Source: Allohoeflea poritis
GTDB lineage: Bacteria > Pseudomonadota > Alphaproteobacteria > Rhizobiales > Rhizobiaceae
Direction of reading: 5' to 3'
DNA: 64,000 nucleotides
Assembly: GCF_027889715.1 (NCBI RefSeq)
Contig: NZ_JAPJZH010000002.1
Coordinates: 310,001 to 374,000 of the forward strand
Of the stretch, positions 9,834 to 17,559 are shown piece after piece. How positions within the stretch are numbered: position 1 is the stretch's first letter; each line of letters starts with the position of its first letter. The position numbers were made by a program, and so were the translations under genes. The notes beneath the pieces were generated by a model. The model saw nothing but the letters and a program-made list of their open reading frames with translations. It was not told the origin of the DNA and searched no databases.

Positions 9834-10007
9834 CGGTACATCCCCGTTGGTCTGCAGCGGAACCGTTTATCTCAGGGTCCGCAATCCGTTTCATGGAGAA
9901 AGGTTGCCACTCTTCCAGAGATATTTCAAGCTTAAAATTTTTAGGTAGAAATGTTTTTAAACTTCAACAGAATGGCGTTGAACGGAAGCGGATTTTCCGG
10001 ATGCCAG
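9834..10007 (-). promoter_or_regulatory. Promoter region of the aromatic-CoA operon with a candidate MarR palindrome
   Basis: These 174 nt separate the operon's first gene from the upstream DauA-like gene and include an AT-rich block that stands out from the GC-rich surroundings. Within it, CTTAAAATTTTTAG (9931-9944) is a nearly perfect palindrome (12 of 14 positions symmetric), about 100 bp before the start codon. Palindromes of this size are typical MarR-family operators, so the MarR encoded in the operon is the obvious candidate binder. No experimental support is visible, and AT-rich DNA is often self-complementary by chance. Confidence 0.35.
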
Positions 10008-11180
10008 TCAACTTTCGCCGGCCTGCGATCGCCGCCGCAGACGAAGCGGCGAGACGTCTGTTGCCCTGAAACCGCGCTGTTCAAGGCCTTCGGGTACCGG
10101 TCTTCCGGTCACCAGCCGGGCCGCGAGCTGCGAGAGGCCGGGGGCGGTCTGGATGCCGTAGCCGCCCTGACCGGCCAGCCAGAACAATCCTTCGACGGAC
10201 GGATCGTACCCGCAGACCGGCGCATGATCGCCGACGAATGTCCGCAAGCCCGCCCAACAGTTCTCCACGCGCTTTACATCAACGCTGAAGGCGCGCTGGA
10301 TTCGGTCGATACAGATCGCGATATCCATCTCTTCCGGCTGCGCGTCGCATGGCGCGGACGGTGTTTCGTCGGCCGGCGAGATCAGCAGCCGGCCTGCATC
10401 CGGTTTGAGATAGAACTGTTCGTCCACGTCAACGGTAATCGCCCATCTGGACGGATCGGCGCCCTCCGGCGCGGCGATGACAAGCGCCGTGCGGCGTTTT
10501 GGAACAAGGCCCGCCGGATCTGCACCCATGATGGCCGCCAGCTCATCGGCCCAGGCGCCCGCCGCATTGACGACAACCGGCGTGACGATCGTGTCGTGAC
10601 GCGTCGAAAGGACCCACGACCCGTTCTTGCGCTCGGCGGCCTTGACTTCCGATCCGACAACCACCTCGCCGCCACGCTGCCTCAGACCGCGCAGATAGCC
10701 ATGGTGAAGCGCATTCACATCGATATCGCTTGCCTGTTCCTCGTAGAGCCCGCCGGCGACGTAGCCCGGCCGCAACAGTGGAGACAGGGCGCGGATTTCG
10801 TCTTCATCGAGCATCCGCAGGCCCGTGCTGCCCGACAGCCTGCACCGAAGCGCCTCGAGACTGTCCATCTGGTCGTCTCGTGCCGCGTAAAGAACGCCGC
10901 GCGGCGTAAGCAGTGGATGTTCGCCGAAGACCTCCGGCGGGTTTTCGTAGAACACCCGCGACTGGCTGGTCAGCACCCGGATCGGCGCCGGCCCGTAAAA
11001 TTCGGAAAAGACGGCGGCGGAGCGCCCGGTTGTATGGTAGCCCGGGTGGCTTTCCATTTCGATGACGACGACACGCGCGTCGGCGGCCAGCTCATAGGCG
11101 ACCGATGCGCCCGCGATGCCCGCGCCGACAATGGCGATATCAAACTTTCGATGGGAATTCTGACTCAATACCGGCTCCAC
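10008..11180 (-). CDS. DauA-like FAD-dependent D-amino acid/amine dehydrogenase
   Basis: This 390-residue FAD oxidoreductase of the DAO fold has the dinucleotide motif GAGIAG at 19-24. The segment VVVIEMESHPGYHTTGRSAAVFSE strongly resembles D-arginine dehydrogenase DauA of Pseudomonas. The C-terminal GQGGYGIQTAPGLSQLAA closes the FAD site. Start is a GTG at 11178-11180, since no in-frame ATG precedes the Rossmann motif. It would deaminate a D-amino acid or secondary amine in the cytoplasm or at the membrane face and pass electrons to the respiratory chain. It lies 126 nt downstream of an FAD/GcvT fusion gene on the same strand, so co-transcription is possible. The exact substrate cannot be told. 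Confidence 0.8.
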   Translation of the reverse strand: MEPVLSQNSHRKFDIAIVGAGIAGASVAYELAADARVVVIEMESHPGYHTTGRSAAVFSEFYGPAPIRVLTSQSRVFYENPPEVFGEHPLLTPRGVLYAARDDQMDSLEALRCRLSGSTGLRMLDEDEIRALSPLLRPGYVAGGLYEEQASDIDVNALHHGYLRGLRQRGGEVVVGSEVKAAERKNGSWVLSTRHDTIVTPVVVNAAGAWADELAAIMGADPAGLVPKRRTALVIAAPEGADPSRWAITVDVDEQFYLKPDAGRLLISPADETPSAPCDAQPEEMDIAICIDRIQRAFSVDVKRVENCWAGLRTFVGDHAPVCGYDPSVEGLFWLAGQGGYGIQTAPGLSQLAARLVTGRPVPEGLEQRGFRATDVSPLRLRRRSQAGES

Positions 11181-11306
11181 TATCCCGAATGAGGGCCATC
11201 ACGATTCGGCCCGCCGGGGGACAACCGGCAGTTTATTCAGCCGCGCACAAATTCAAATAAAAAAATTTACTCTCCGGTCAAACCATGTGGCGAGCGCATC
11301 AAACGA

Positions 11307-13778
11307 TTATTGCCGGATCCGCTCGCTTTTCGGATCGTAAAGCGGTTTCAGGCTGGCGATCGCCTCAAACCGCTCACCGGCAACTTCGATCTCGAATTTC
11401 GACGCGAGCATGTCCTTGCCGCTCTCGCCGTCGCGCACCGGCACGTAGCCGAGCCCCACCGCGCCGCCGAGATGATGCCCGTAATTGCCGGATGTAAGGT
11501 AGCCCGCAATCTCGCCGTCGCGGACGATCGGCTCGGCATGGAAAAGCAACGGTTGCGGGTCGACAAGCTGGAACTGCACCAGCCGCTTGGTCAGCCCGTC
11601 GCGCTTGCGGTCGAGCACCGCCTCACGACCGATGAAAGGTCCGAAACGGCCGTCGGGCTTGTCCGTCTTCACCGCAAAACCGAGGCCGGCTTCCAGAACA
11701 TGATCCTCATCGGTGATGTCGTGGCCGAAATGACGATAGGCCTTTTCCATGCGGCAACTGTCCAGCACATGCATGCCCGCCAGGCGCAGCCCCTCGCCCT
11801 CGCCGGCGGCCATCATCGTGTCGAAGACGTGCCGTGCCATGTCAGCTGACACATAGAGCTCCCAGCCGAGTTCGCCGACATAGGTAATGCGGTGCGCGCG
11901 CACCGTCGCCATGCCGAGCTCGATGGTCTGAAACGTTCCGAACGGGAAGGCTTCGCTAGAAAGGTCGGCCGGCGTTGCCTGCTGCAGGATCTTGCGGGCA
12001 TTCGGGCCCATCACGCCAAGCACCGCCTCGCTGCTGGTGACATTGACGGCAATGCAGCGCGCCTCTTCGGGAATGTGACGCCTGAGCCAGGTGAAATCGC
12101 GATTGGCGACGGCCGCGCCGGTCACGACCATGAAGCGGTTCGCCGCAAGCCGCGATACCGTCAGATCGGCTTCGATGCCGCCGCGTGCGTTGAGCCACTG
12201 CGTGTAGACGATCCGCCCCGGCGCGACGTCGATATCATTGGCGCAGATACGCTGCAGCACGTCCATCGCGTCGGGGCCTTCGACGAGGAACTTGCCAAAG
12301 GCCGACAGGTCAAACGCCGCCGCGCTTTCGCGGACGGCCCTGTGTTCTCCGGCCGCATAGGCGAACCAGTTCTGCCGCTTCCAGCTATATTCATATTCGG
12401 GTTTGACGCCCTTTGCGCGATCCTCGGCCGGCACGAACCAGTGCGGTCGCTCCCAACCCGCCGTCTCGCCGAAGCAGGCGCCGCGCTCGGCCATCTTTTC
12501 GTGAAAGGGCGTGTGCCGGACATTGCGGGCCGTCTCGTATTGCCGGTACGGGAAGTGGTCGGCGTAGAGAAGGCCTAGGGTCTCCGTCACCCGGTTTTTC
12601 AGATAGGTGCGGTTGCCCTGGAAGGGCTCCATGCGGCGTATATCCACATCCCACAGATCGAAGGGCGGCTCGCCCTCGACAATCCACTCGGCAAGCGCCT
12701 TGCCAGCCCCGCCGGCCGACTGGATACCGACCGAGTTGAAGCCGGCAGCAACAAAGAAATTCTCGACCTCCGGCGATGGGCCGAGCAGATAGCGGTCGTC
12801 CGGCGTAAAGCTTTCCGGCCCATTGAAGAACGTATGGATCCCGGCGCTTTCAAGCAGCGGCAGGCGCTCGACGGCCTTTTCGAGAACCGGCTGGAAATGG
12901 TCGAAATCCTCCGGCAATTCATCGAAGCAGAAATCCTCCGGTATGCCGTCCATGCCCCAGGGTTTGGACACCGGCTCAAACGCGCCGAGGAGGATTTTCC
13001 CGGCATCCTCCTTGTAATAGGCGCACTCGTCCGGCACCCGCAGCACCGGCAGGTTGCCGGGAAGGCCGGTGACGGCTTCCGTCAGGATGTAGAAATGCTC
13101 GCATGCATGCAGCGGCACGTTGACGCCGGCCATCCGCCCGACTTCGTGGCCCCACATGCCGGCACAGTTGACGACGATATCGGCGGTGATTTCTCCCTTG
13201 TCGGTGCGCGCGCCCGTCGCCCGGCCGTCCTTGGTATGTATGGCTTCGACCTTCGTGTTCTCGAAGACCTTCACGCCCTTGTTGCGCGCACCCCGCACCA
13301 GCGCCATGGCGATGTTGGCAGGATCGCCCTGCCCGTCGAGCGGAATGTGCAACCCGCCGACGACGCCATCCGTGTTGAGATAGGGGTACATGTCGCCGCA
13401 ATCCTTCGCGGTGACGACATTCACCTCCACCCCATGGGTCTTGGCCATCGAGGCATTGCGCAGGAATTCCTCCATCCGCTCATCGCTCAGCGCCACGGCA
13501 AGCGATCCATTGCGCTTGAAACCCGTCGCAATGCCGGTTTCCGCCTCCAGCCCGCCGTAAAGCTCCTGGCTGTATTTAGCGAGCCGTGTCATGTTCATCG
13601 TCGCCCGCAGTTGCGCGATCAGTCCGGCCGCATGCCAGGTGGTGCCGCAGGTCAGTTGTCTGCGCTCGACGAGCACGACATCGCTCCAGCCGAGATGGGC
13701 GAGATGATAGGCGACGGAGCAGCCGACGACGCCGCCGCCGATGATGAGAACGCGGGTATGCCGGGGAAATTCGGCCAT
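11307..13778 (-). CDS. FAD-dependent demethylating dehydrogenase with GcvT domain (dimethylglycine/sarcosine dehydrogenase family), copy 1
   Basis: This 823-residue protein combines an N-terminal DAO-type FAD domain (IIGGGVVG from about residue 12) with a C-terminal GcvT-like tetrahydrofolate-binding half from about residue 430. His49 in CGTTWHAAG aligns with the histidine that carries covalent FAD in dimethylglycine and sarcosine dehydrogenases. Such enzymes oxidatively remove N-methyl groups and hand the formaldehyde unit to tetrahydrofolate. The ATG at 13776-13778 is chosen because it directly precedes the Rossmann fold; an upstream extension has no family similarity. A divergent MocR regulator lies 329 nt away. 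It differs clearly from the second copy at 19178, so the two probably have different N-methyl substrates. Confidence 0.85.
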   Translation of the reverse strand: MAEFPRHTRVLIIGGGVVGCSVAYHLAHLGWSDVVLVERRQLTCGTTWHAAGLIAQLRATMNMTRLAKYSQELYGGLEAETGIATGFKRNGSLAVALSDERMEEFLRNASMAKTHGVEVNVVTAKDCGDMYPYLNTDGVVGGLHIPLDGQGDPANIAMALVRGARNKGVKVFENTKVEAIHTKDGRATGARTDKGEITADIVVNCAGMWGHEVGRMAGVNVPLHACEHFYILTEAVTGLPGNLPVLRVPDECAYYKEDAGKILLGAFEPVSKPWGMDGIPEDFCFDELPEDFDHFQPVLEKAVERLPLLESAGIHTFFNGPESFTPDDRYLLGPSPEVENFFVAAGFNSVGIQSAGGAGKALAEWIVEGEPPFDLWDVDIRRMEPFQGNRTYLKNRVTETLGLLYADHFPYRQYETARNVRHTPFHEKMAERGACFGETAGWERPHWFVPAEDRAKGVKPEYEYSWKRQNWFAYAAGEHRAVRESAAAFDLSAFGKFLVEGPDAMDVLQRICANDIDVAPGRIVYTQWLNARGGIEADLTVSRLAANRFMVVTGAAVANRDFTWLRRHIPEEARCIAVNVTSSEAVLGVMGPNARKILQQATPADLSSEAFPFGTFQTIELGMATVRAHRITYVGELGWELYVSADMARHVFDTMMAAGEGEGLRLAGMHVLDSCRMEKAYRHFGHDITDEDHVLEAGLGFAVKTDKPDGRFGPFIGREAVLDRKRDGLTKRLVQFQLVDPQPLLFHAEPIVRDGEIAGYLTSGNYGHHLGGAVGLGYVPVRDGESGKDMLASKFEIEVAGERFEAIASLKPLYDPKSERIRQ

Positions 13779-14107
13779 GATGGACTCCCTGCGGTACAGG
13801 CGGAAAGCGCCGCTGGTGAAATTTTTCCTGATATTTTCACGAAACGTGTGAAAGGTCCAGCCCGTTCTGCGAGATACGCCTGCGACCGGCAAGGGCGCGA
13901 CATGGCAGGCCGCTTCTGGCCCATTGTGGCACCACCGCACACCCCGATGGCAAGACCATTCTGGCAGCAAATATCCCACCACCAAACGGCCAGTTGAACA
14001 GAATCCGGAGCCAGGACTTGATTTACGTGATCAGTTTGGCCTCATAATAGGGCCAGTTAATCGGGACAGAAAGGCGATCCGAACGCCAAAGGGAGCGCGA
14101 CCGGACC
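13779..14107 (+). promoter_or_regulatory. Divergent promoter region between the FAD/GcvT gene and tauR
   Basis: This 329-nt non-coding stretch separates divergently oriented genes. I see no convincing small gene in it. It carries two copies of GGCCAGTTRA described separately, and a possible regulatory inverted element (TTTGGCC at 14035-14041 facing GGGCCA at 14050-14055). It must hold the promoters of both the demethylase gene (leftwards) and the MocR regulator gene (rightwards). No clear -35/-10 pair could be singled out. Confidence 0.5.
13988..14060 (+). repeat. GGCCAGTTRA direct repeats, candidate TauR/MocR operator
   Basis: GGCCAGTTGA (13988-13997) and GGCCAGTTAA (14051-14060) are direct repeats whose starts are exactly 63 bp apart, close to six helical turns. 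They lie 48-120 bp upstream of the regulator gene. The second copy continues leftwards as ATAGGGCCAGTT, which matches 10 of 12 positions of ATGGTGCCAGTT upstream of xsc. MocR-type regulators such as GabR and TauR bind direct repeats on one face of the helix, so this is the expected layout for autoregulation. The assignment is inferential. Confidence 0.45.
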
Positions 14108-15586
14108 ATGCGCAATTCACTTTTTCATGTCGAACGCATGGAGATGACCACCCTCCAGACGCAGATTCGCGAGATGCTGGTCTCGGCGATGCTTTCCGGC
14201 CAGTTGCCGGTCGGCGCGCCGATCCCTTCCACGCGGGCCATGGCCAAGCGTCTGAAAGTGTCGCGCAACACGGTCATGCTGGCCTATCAGGCGCTGGCAT
14301 CCGACGGTTATCTCGTCGCGCGCGAGCGCTCGGGCTTCTATGTCTCCCCCGATATCCATGACGGGACTGTCGCGGAGATGGCCGCGCTGCCGGAAGCAAC
14401 GGGAGACCGGCCGGAACCCGATTGGCACGGCCGTTTCCGGGTTCAGCCGAGCAGCCAGACGAATGTCGAAAAACCCGACAACTGGCACGACTATCCCTAT
14501 CCCTTCATCTACGGGCAGGCCGATGCGGCACTGTTCCCGATCGCCGCCTGGCGCGACTGCATGCGCCAGTCCATGGGCCGCAAATGGCTCGAGGCCTGGA
14601 CCAACGACCATTTTGCCGAAGACGACAGGATCCTGATCGAACAGATACGCCAGCGCATCCTGACACGCCGCGGCATTCTTGCCGGCCCCGACGAGGTCCT
14701 GATCACCCTCGGCGCGCAGAACGCGCTCTATCTGCTCTCCAGCCTGCTCGTGAAGCGCGACACGACGGTTGCGATCGAGGACCCCGGCTACCGCGATATT
14801 CGCAACATCTTCCAATTGCGGACAGACCACATTCGCAATGTTCCCGTGGATTCGGAAGGCATCACGCTAAGCGACGAACTAAAGGGCTCGGAACTGGTCT
14901 TTGTCACGCCCAGCCACCAGTATCCGACCAACGTCACGATGAGCCTGGAACGCCGCAAGGCGCTCCTTGAATGGGCAAACGAGAACAACGGCCTGATCAT
15001 CGAGGACGATTACGAGTTCGAGACGAATTACGAGGGCGAGCCGACGCCGGCGCTCAAATCGCTCGATCAGGGCCAGCGCGTCCTTTATGTCGGCAGCCTG
15101 TCGAAATCGCTGATGCCGGGCCTGCGCATGGGTTTCATGGTCGCGCCCGCGGCGCTGATCCGCGAGGCGCGCGCGTTGCGCCGGCTGATGCTGCGCCACC
15201 CGCCGGGCAACAATCAGGGCGTCGTCGCTTTGTTTTTGGCGCTCGGGCATCACGACACGCTGATCGGGCGCCTGCACCGCAGCTACCGCGATCGCTGGAT
15301 CACCATGGGCAAGGCGCTTGACGCACACTTCCCCGGCTGGGCCGAAACGCCCGGCTTCGGCGGAACGTCCTATTGGGTCAAGGGGCCGAAATGGCTCGAT
15401 TGCAATGAACTTGCCAGCCGGGCGCTCGAAGAGGGAATCGTCATCGAACCGGGCGATATCTATTTCTCGGATCCCGAAAACCACCGCAATTATTTCCGGC
15501 TCGGCTTCTCCTCCATCGCCGAGGAGCGTATCGAGCCGGGGATCGAGCGTCTGGCGGGCATCGTCCGCACCATGGCGCCCGGCTGA
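14108..15586 (+). CDS. tauR: MocR-family (GntR-aminotransferase) regulator, probable taurine regulator TauR
   Basis: This 492-residue protein has a GntR winged helix-turn-helix at the N-terminus (about residues 15-82; IPSTRAMAKRLKVSRNTVMLAY) fused to a fold-type-I aminotransferase-like domain. The PLP lysine is Lys333 in VGSLSKSLMPG. MocR proteins bind an external amine substrate through PLP and act as activators or repressors. The immediate neighbour is xsc, the central taurine-degradation gene, 120 nt downstream on the same strand, which supports the TauR identity known from Rhodobacter. Start ATG 14108 has GGGAG upstream. Whether the effector is taurine itself or an N-methylated taurine is not known. 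Confidence 0.75.
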   Translation: MRNSLFHVERMEMTTLQTQIREMLVSAMLSGQLPVGAPIPSTRAMAKRLKVSRNTVMLAYQALASDGYLVARERSGFYVSPDIHDGTVAEMAALPEATGDRPEPDWHGRFRVQPSSQTNVEKPDNWHDYPYPFIYGQADAALFPIAAWRDCMRQSMGRKWLEAWTNDHFAEDDRILIEQIRQRILTRRGILAGPDEVLITLGAQNALYLLSSLLVKRDTTVAIEDPGYRDIRNIFQLRTDHIRNVPVDSEGITLSDELKGSELVFVTPSHQYPTNVTMSLERRKALLEWANENNGLIIEDDYEFETNYEGEPTPALKSLDQGQRVLYVGSLSKSLMPGLRMGFMVAPAALIREARALRRLMLRHPPGNNQGVVALFLALGHHDTLIGRLHRSYRDRWITMGKALDAHFPGWAETPGFGGTSYWVKGPKWLDCNELASRALEEGIVIEPGDIYFSDPENHRNYFRLGFSSIAEERIEPGIERLAGIVRTMAPG

Positions 15587-15623
15587 GACTGGTTCAAACT
15601 ACCGGCTGATCTGGCTCTACGAC

Positions 15624-15635
15624 ATGGTGCCAGTT
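15624..15635 (+). promoter_or_regulatory. Third GCCAGTT element upstream of xsc
   Basis: ATGGTGCCAGTT lies 72-83 nt before the xsc start codon, in the 120-nt gap after tauR. It matches 10 of 12 positions of the ATAGGGCCAGTT element upstream of tauR. A shared element at both promoters is what one would expect if the MocR regulator controls itself and xsc. A 12-nt match with two mismatches is suggestive only. Confidence 0.35.
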
Positions 15636-15706
15636 TGCCCCTATCAAGCAGAAAACATCCGCCGTGCAAGGCGTGATCCATCCGCATCCTGAGAGGAATA
15701 GCCGTT

Positions 15707-17482
15707 ATGAAAATGACCACCGAGGAAGCCTTCGTAAAGGTTCTGCAGATGCACGGCATCGAGCATGCTTTCGGCATCATCGGATCGGCCATGATGCCGA
15801 TCTCGGACCTTTTCCCGAAGGCCGGCATAACGTTCTGGGACTGCGCCCACGAAACCAATGCCGGCATTATCTGCGACGGCTATACGCGTTCCACCGGCAA
15901 GATCGCCATGGCGGTCGCCCAGAACGGGCCGGGCATCACCAATTTCGTCACTCCGATCAAGACCGCCTACTGGAACCACACGCCCATGCTTCTGGTCACG
16001 CCGCAGGCGGCCAACAAGACCATCGGCCAGGGCGGTTTCCAGGAAGTGGAACAGATGGCGCTGTTCCGCGACATGGTCTGCTACCAGGAGGAAGTGCGCG
16101 ATCCCTCGCGCATGGCGGAAGTCCTCAACCGGGTTATTGAAAAGGCCATCCGCGGCTCCGCGCCCGCGCAGATCAACGTGCCGCGCGATTTCTGGACCCA
16201 GGTCGTCGATATCGAACTGCCGCAGATCGTCCGGCTGGAACGCCCGGCCGGCGGTGCGGATGCGATCGACCGCGCGGCCGAGCTTCTGTCGAATGCACGC
16301 TTCCCGGTCATCTTGTCCGGCGCCGGCGTCGTCATCGGCGGTGCCATCGACGATTGCCGCAAGCTCGCCGAGCGCCTCGATGCGCCGGTGGCCAGCGGTT
16401 ATCAGCACAATGACAGTTTCCCGGGAAGCCATCCGCTCGCCTGCGGCCCGCTCGGCTACAACGGCTCCAAGGCGGCGATGGAACTGATTGCCCAGGCCGA
16501 CGTCGTGCTGGCGCTTGGCACCCGGCTCAACCCGTTCTCCACCCTGCCCGGCTACGGCATCGACTACTGGCCGAAGGATGCCAGCATCATCCAGGTCGAC
16601 ATCAATGCCGACCGCATCGGCCTGACCAAGAAGGTCACCGTCGGCATTTGCGGCGATGCCAGGCTCGTCGCGCAGCAGATCCTCGAAAAGCTCTCGCCGT
16701 CGGCCGGCGACACGGACCGCGACGAGCGCAAGGCACTGATCCACCGCACCAAGTCGGCCTGGCTGCAGACCCTTTCGAGCATGGACCATGAGGATGACGA
16801 TCCGGGCACCACCTGGAACCAGGACGCCCGCACAGACCAGCCGAACCGCATGTCGCCGCGCAAGGCCTGGCGCGCCATCCAGGCGGGCCTGCCGAAGGAG
16901 GCGATCATATCCTCCGATATCGGCAACAACTGCGCGATCGGCAATGCCTACCCGACCTTCGAGCAGGGCCGCAAATATCTGGCGCCCGGCCTGTTCGGGC
17001 CGTGCGGCTACGGATTCCCCGCCATTCTCGGCGCCAAGATCGGTTGCCCGGATACGCCGGTCGTCGGCTTTGCCGGAGACGGCGCTTTCGGCATTTCGAT
17101 GAACGAGATGACCTCGTGCGGCCGCGACGAATGGCCGGCCATCACCATGGTGGTCTTCCGCAACTACCAGTGGGGCGCGGAAAAGCGCAACACGACGCTC
17201 TGGTTCGACAACAATTTCGTCGGCACAGAGCTCGATCCGCATCTGAGCTACGCGAAGGTCGCCGAGGGCTGCGGGCTGAAGGGCGTGACGGTTACCAATC
17301 AGGACGATTTGACAACAGCGCTGCACGAGGCCTGCAATGCCCAGAAAGACGGCGTCACCACCTTTATCGAGGTCATCCTCAACCAGGAACTCGGCGAGCC
17401 GTTCCGCCGCGACGCCATGAAAAAACCGGTCGAGGTGGCGGGCATCAATCCGGACGATATGCGTCCGCAACAAGGCGCGTAG
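15707..17482 (+). CDS. xsc: Sulfoacetaldehyde acetyltransferase
   Basis: This 591-residue thiamine-diphosphate enzyme converts sulfoacetaldehyde and phosphate to acetyl phosphate and sulfite (EC 2.3.3.15), the desulfonation step of taurine and other C2 sulfonates. The N-terminal FGIIGSAMMPISDLFPKAGI and CAHETNAGIICDGYTRSTG are close to Xsc family sequence. Glu49 is the expected activator of the thiamine ring, and the ThDP motif starts at GDGAFG, around residue 457. Length matches the family. GAGAGGAA is a good ribosome site. No phosphate acetyltransferase, taurine aminotransferase, taurine dehydrogenase or sulfite exporter gene is in the window, which is unusual for an xsc locus. Confidence 0.93.
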   Translation: MKMTTEEAFVKVLQMHGIEHAFGIIGSAMMPISDLFPKAGITFWDCAHETNAGIICDGYTRSTGKIAMAVAQNGPGITNFVTPIKTAYWNHTPMLLVTPQAANKTIGQGGFQEVEQMALFRDMVCYQEEVRDPSRMAEVLNRVIEKAIRGSAPAQINVPRDFWTQVVDIELPQIVRLERPAGGADAIDRAAELLSNARFPVILSGAGVVIGGAIDDCRKLAERLDAPVASGYQHNDSFPGSHPLACGPLGYNGSKAAMELIAQADVVLALGTRLNPFSTLPGYGIDYWPKDASIIQVDINADRIGLTKKVTVGICGDARLVAQQILEKLSPSAGDTDRDERKALIHRTKSAWLQTLSSMDHEDDDPGTTWNQDARTDQPNRMSPRKAWRAIQAGLPKEAIISSDIGNNCAIGNAYPTFEQGRKYLAPGLFGPCGYGFPAILGAKIGCPDTPVVGFAGDGAFGISMNEMTSCGRDEWPAITMVVFRNYQWGAEKRNTTLWFDNNFVGTELDPHLSYAKVAEGCGLKGVTVTNQDDLTTALHEACNAQKDGVTTFIEVILNQELGEPFRRDAMKKPVEVAGINPDDMRPQQGA

Positions 17483-17493
17483 GGCAAAGCAAG

Positions 17494-17512
17494 GGGCCGG
17501 CGCGACCGGCCC
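17494..17512 (+). terminator. GC-rich hairpin after xsc
   Basis: GGGCCGG pairs with CCGGCCC over a 5-nt loop, 12 nt after the xsc stop codon and inside the convergent gap with the MttB-family gene. It is followed by TTCGACC rather than a T-run, so Rho-independent termination is only moderately supported. Confidence 0.5.
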
Positions 17513-17517
17513 TTCGA

Positions 17518-17546
17518 CCAGCGTCGGCTTTACCTGCCGACGCTGG
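17518..17546. terminator. Second, 10-bp hairpin in the xsc/mttB convergent gap
   Basis: CCAGCGTCGG pairs perfectly with CCGACGCTGG across a 9-nt loop, only 13 nt from the MttB-family stop codon. Being symmetric and central to a convergent pair, it could serve as a terminator for transcription from both sides. Confidence 0.55.
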
Positions 17547-17559
17547 AGAGTTCATGGAA

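Noticed and set aside
7362-9935. Long plus-strand open frame (about 850 codons) opposite the fused flavoenzyme gene
   Set aside because: No recognisable domain and biased composition. The opposite strand encodes a full two-domain flavoenzyme with all motifs.
15644-17473. Minus-strand open frame of about 600 codons opposite xsc
   Set aside because: Shadow of xsc codon bias. There is no start context and no family resemblance.
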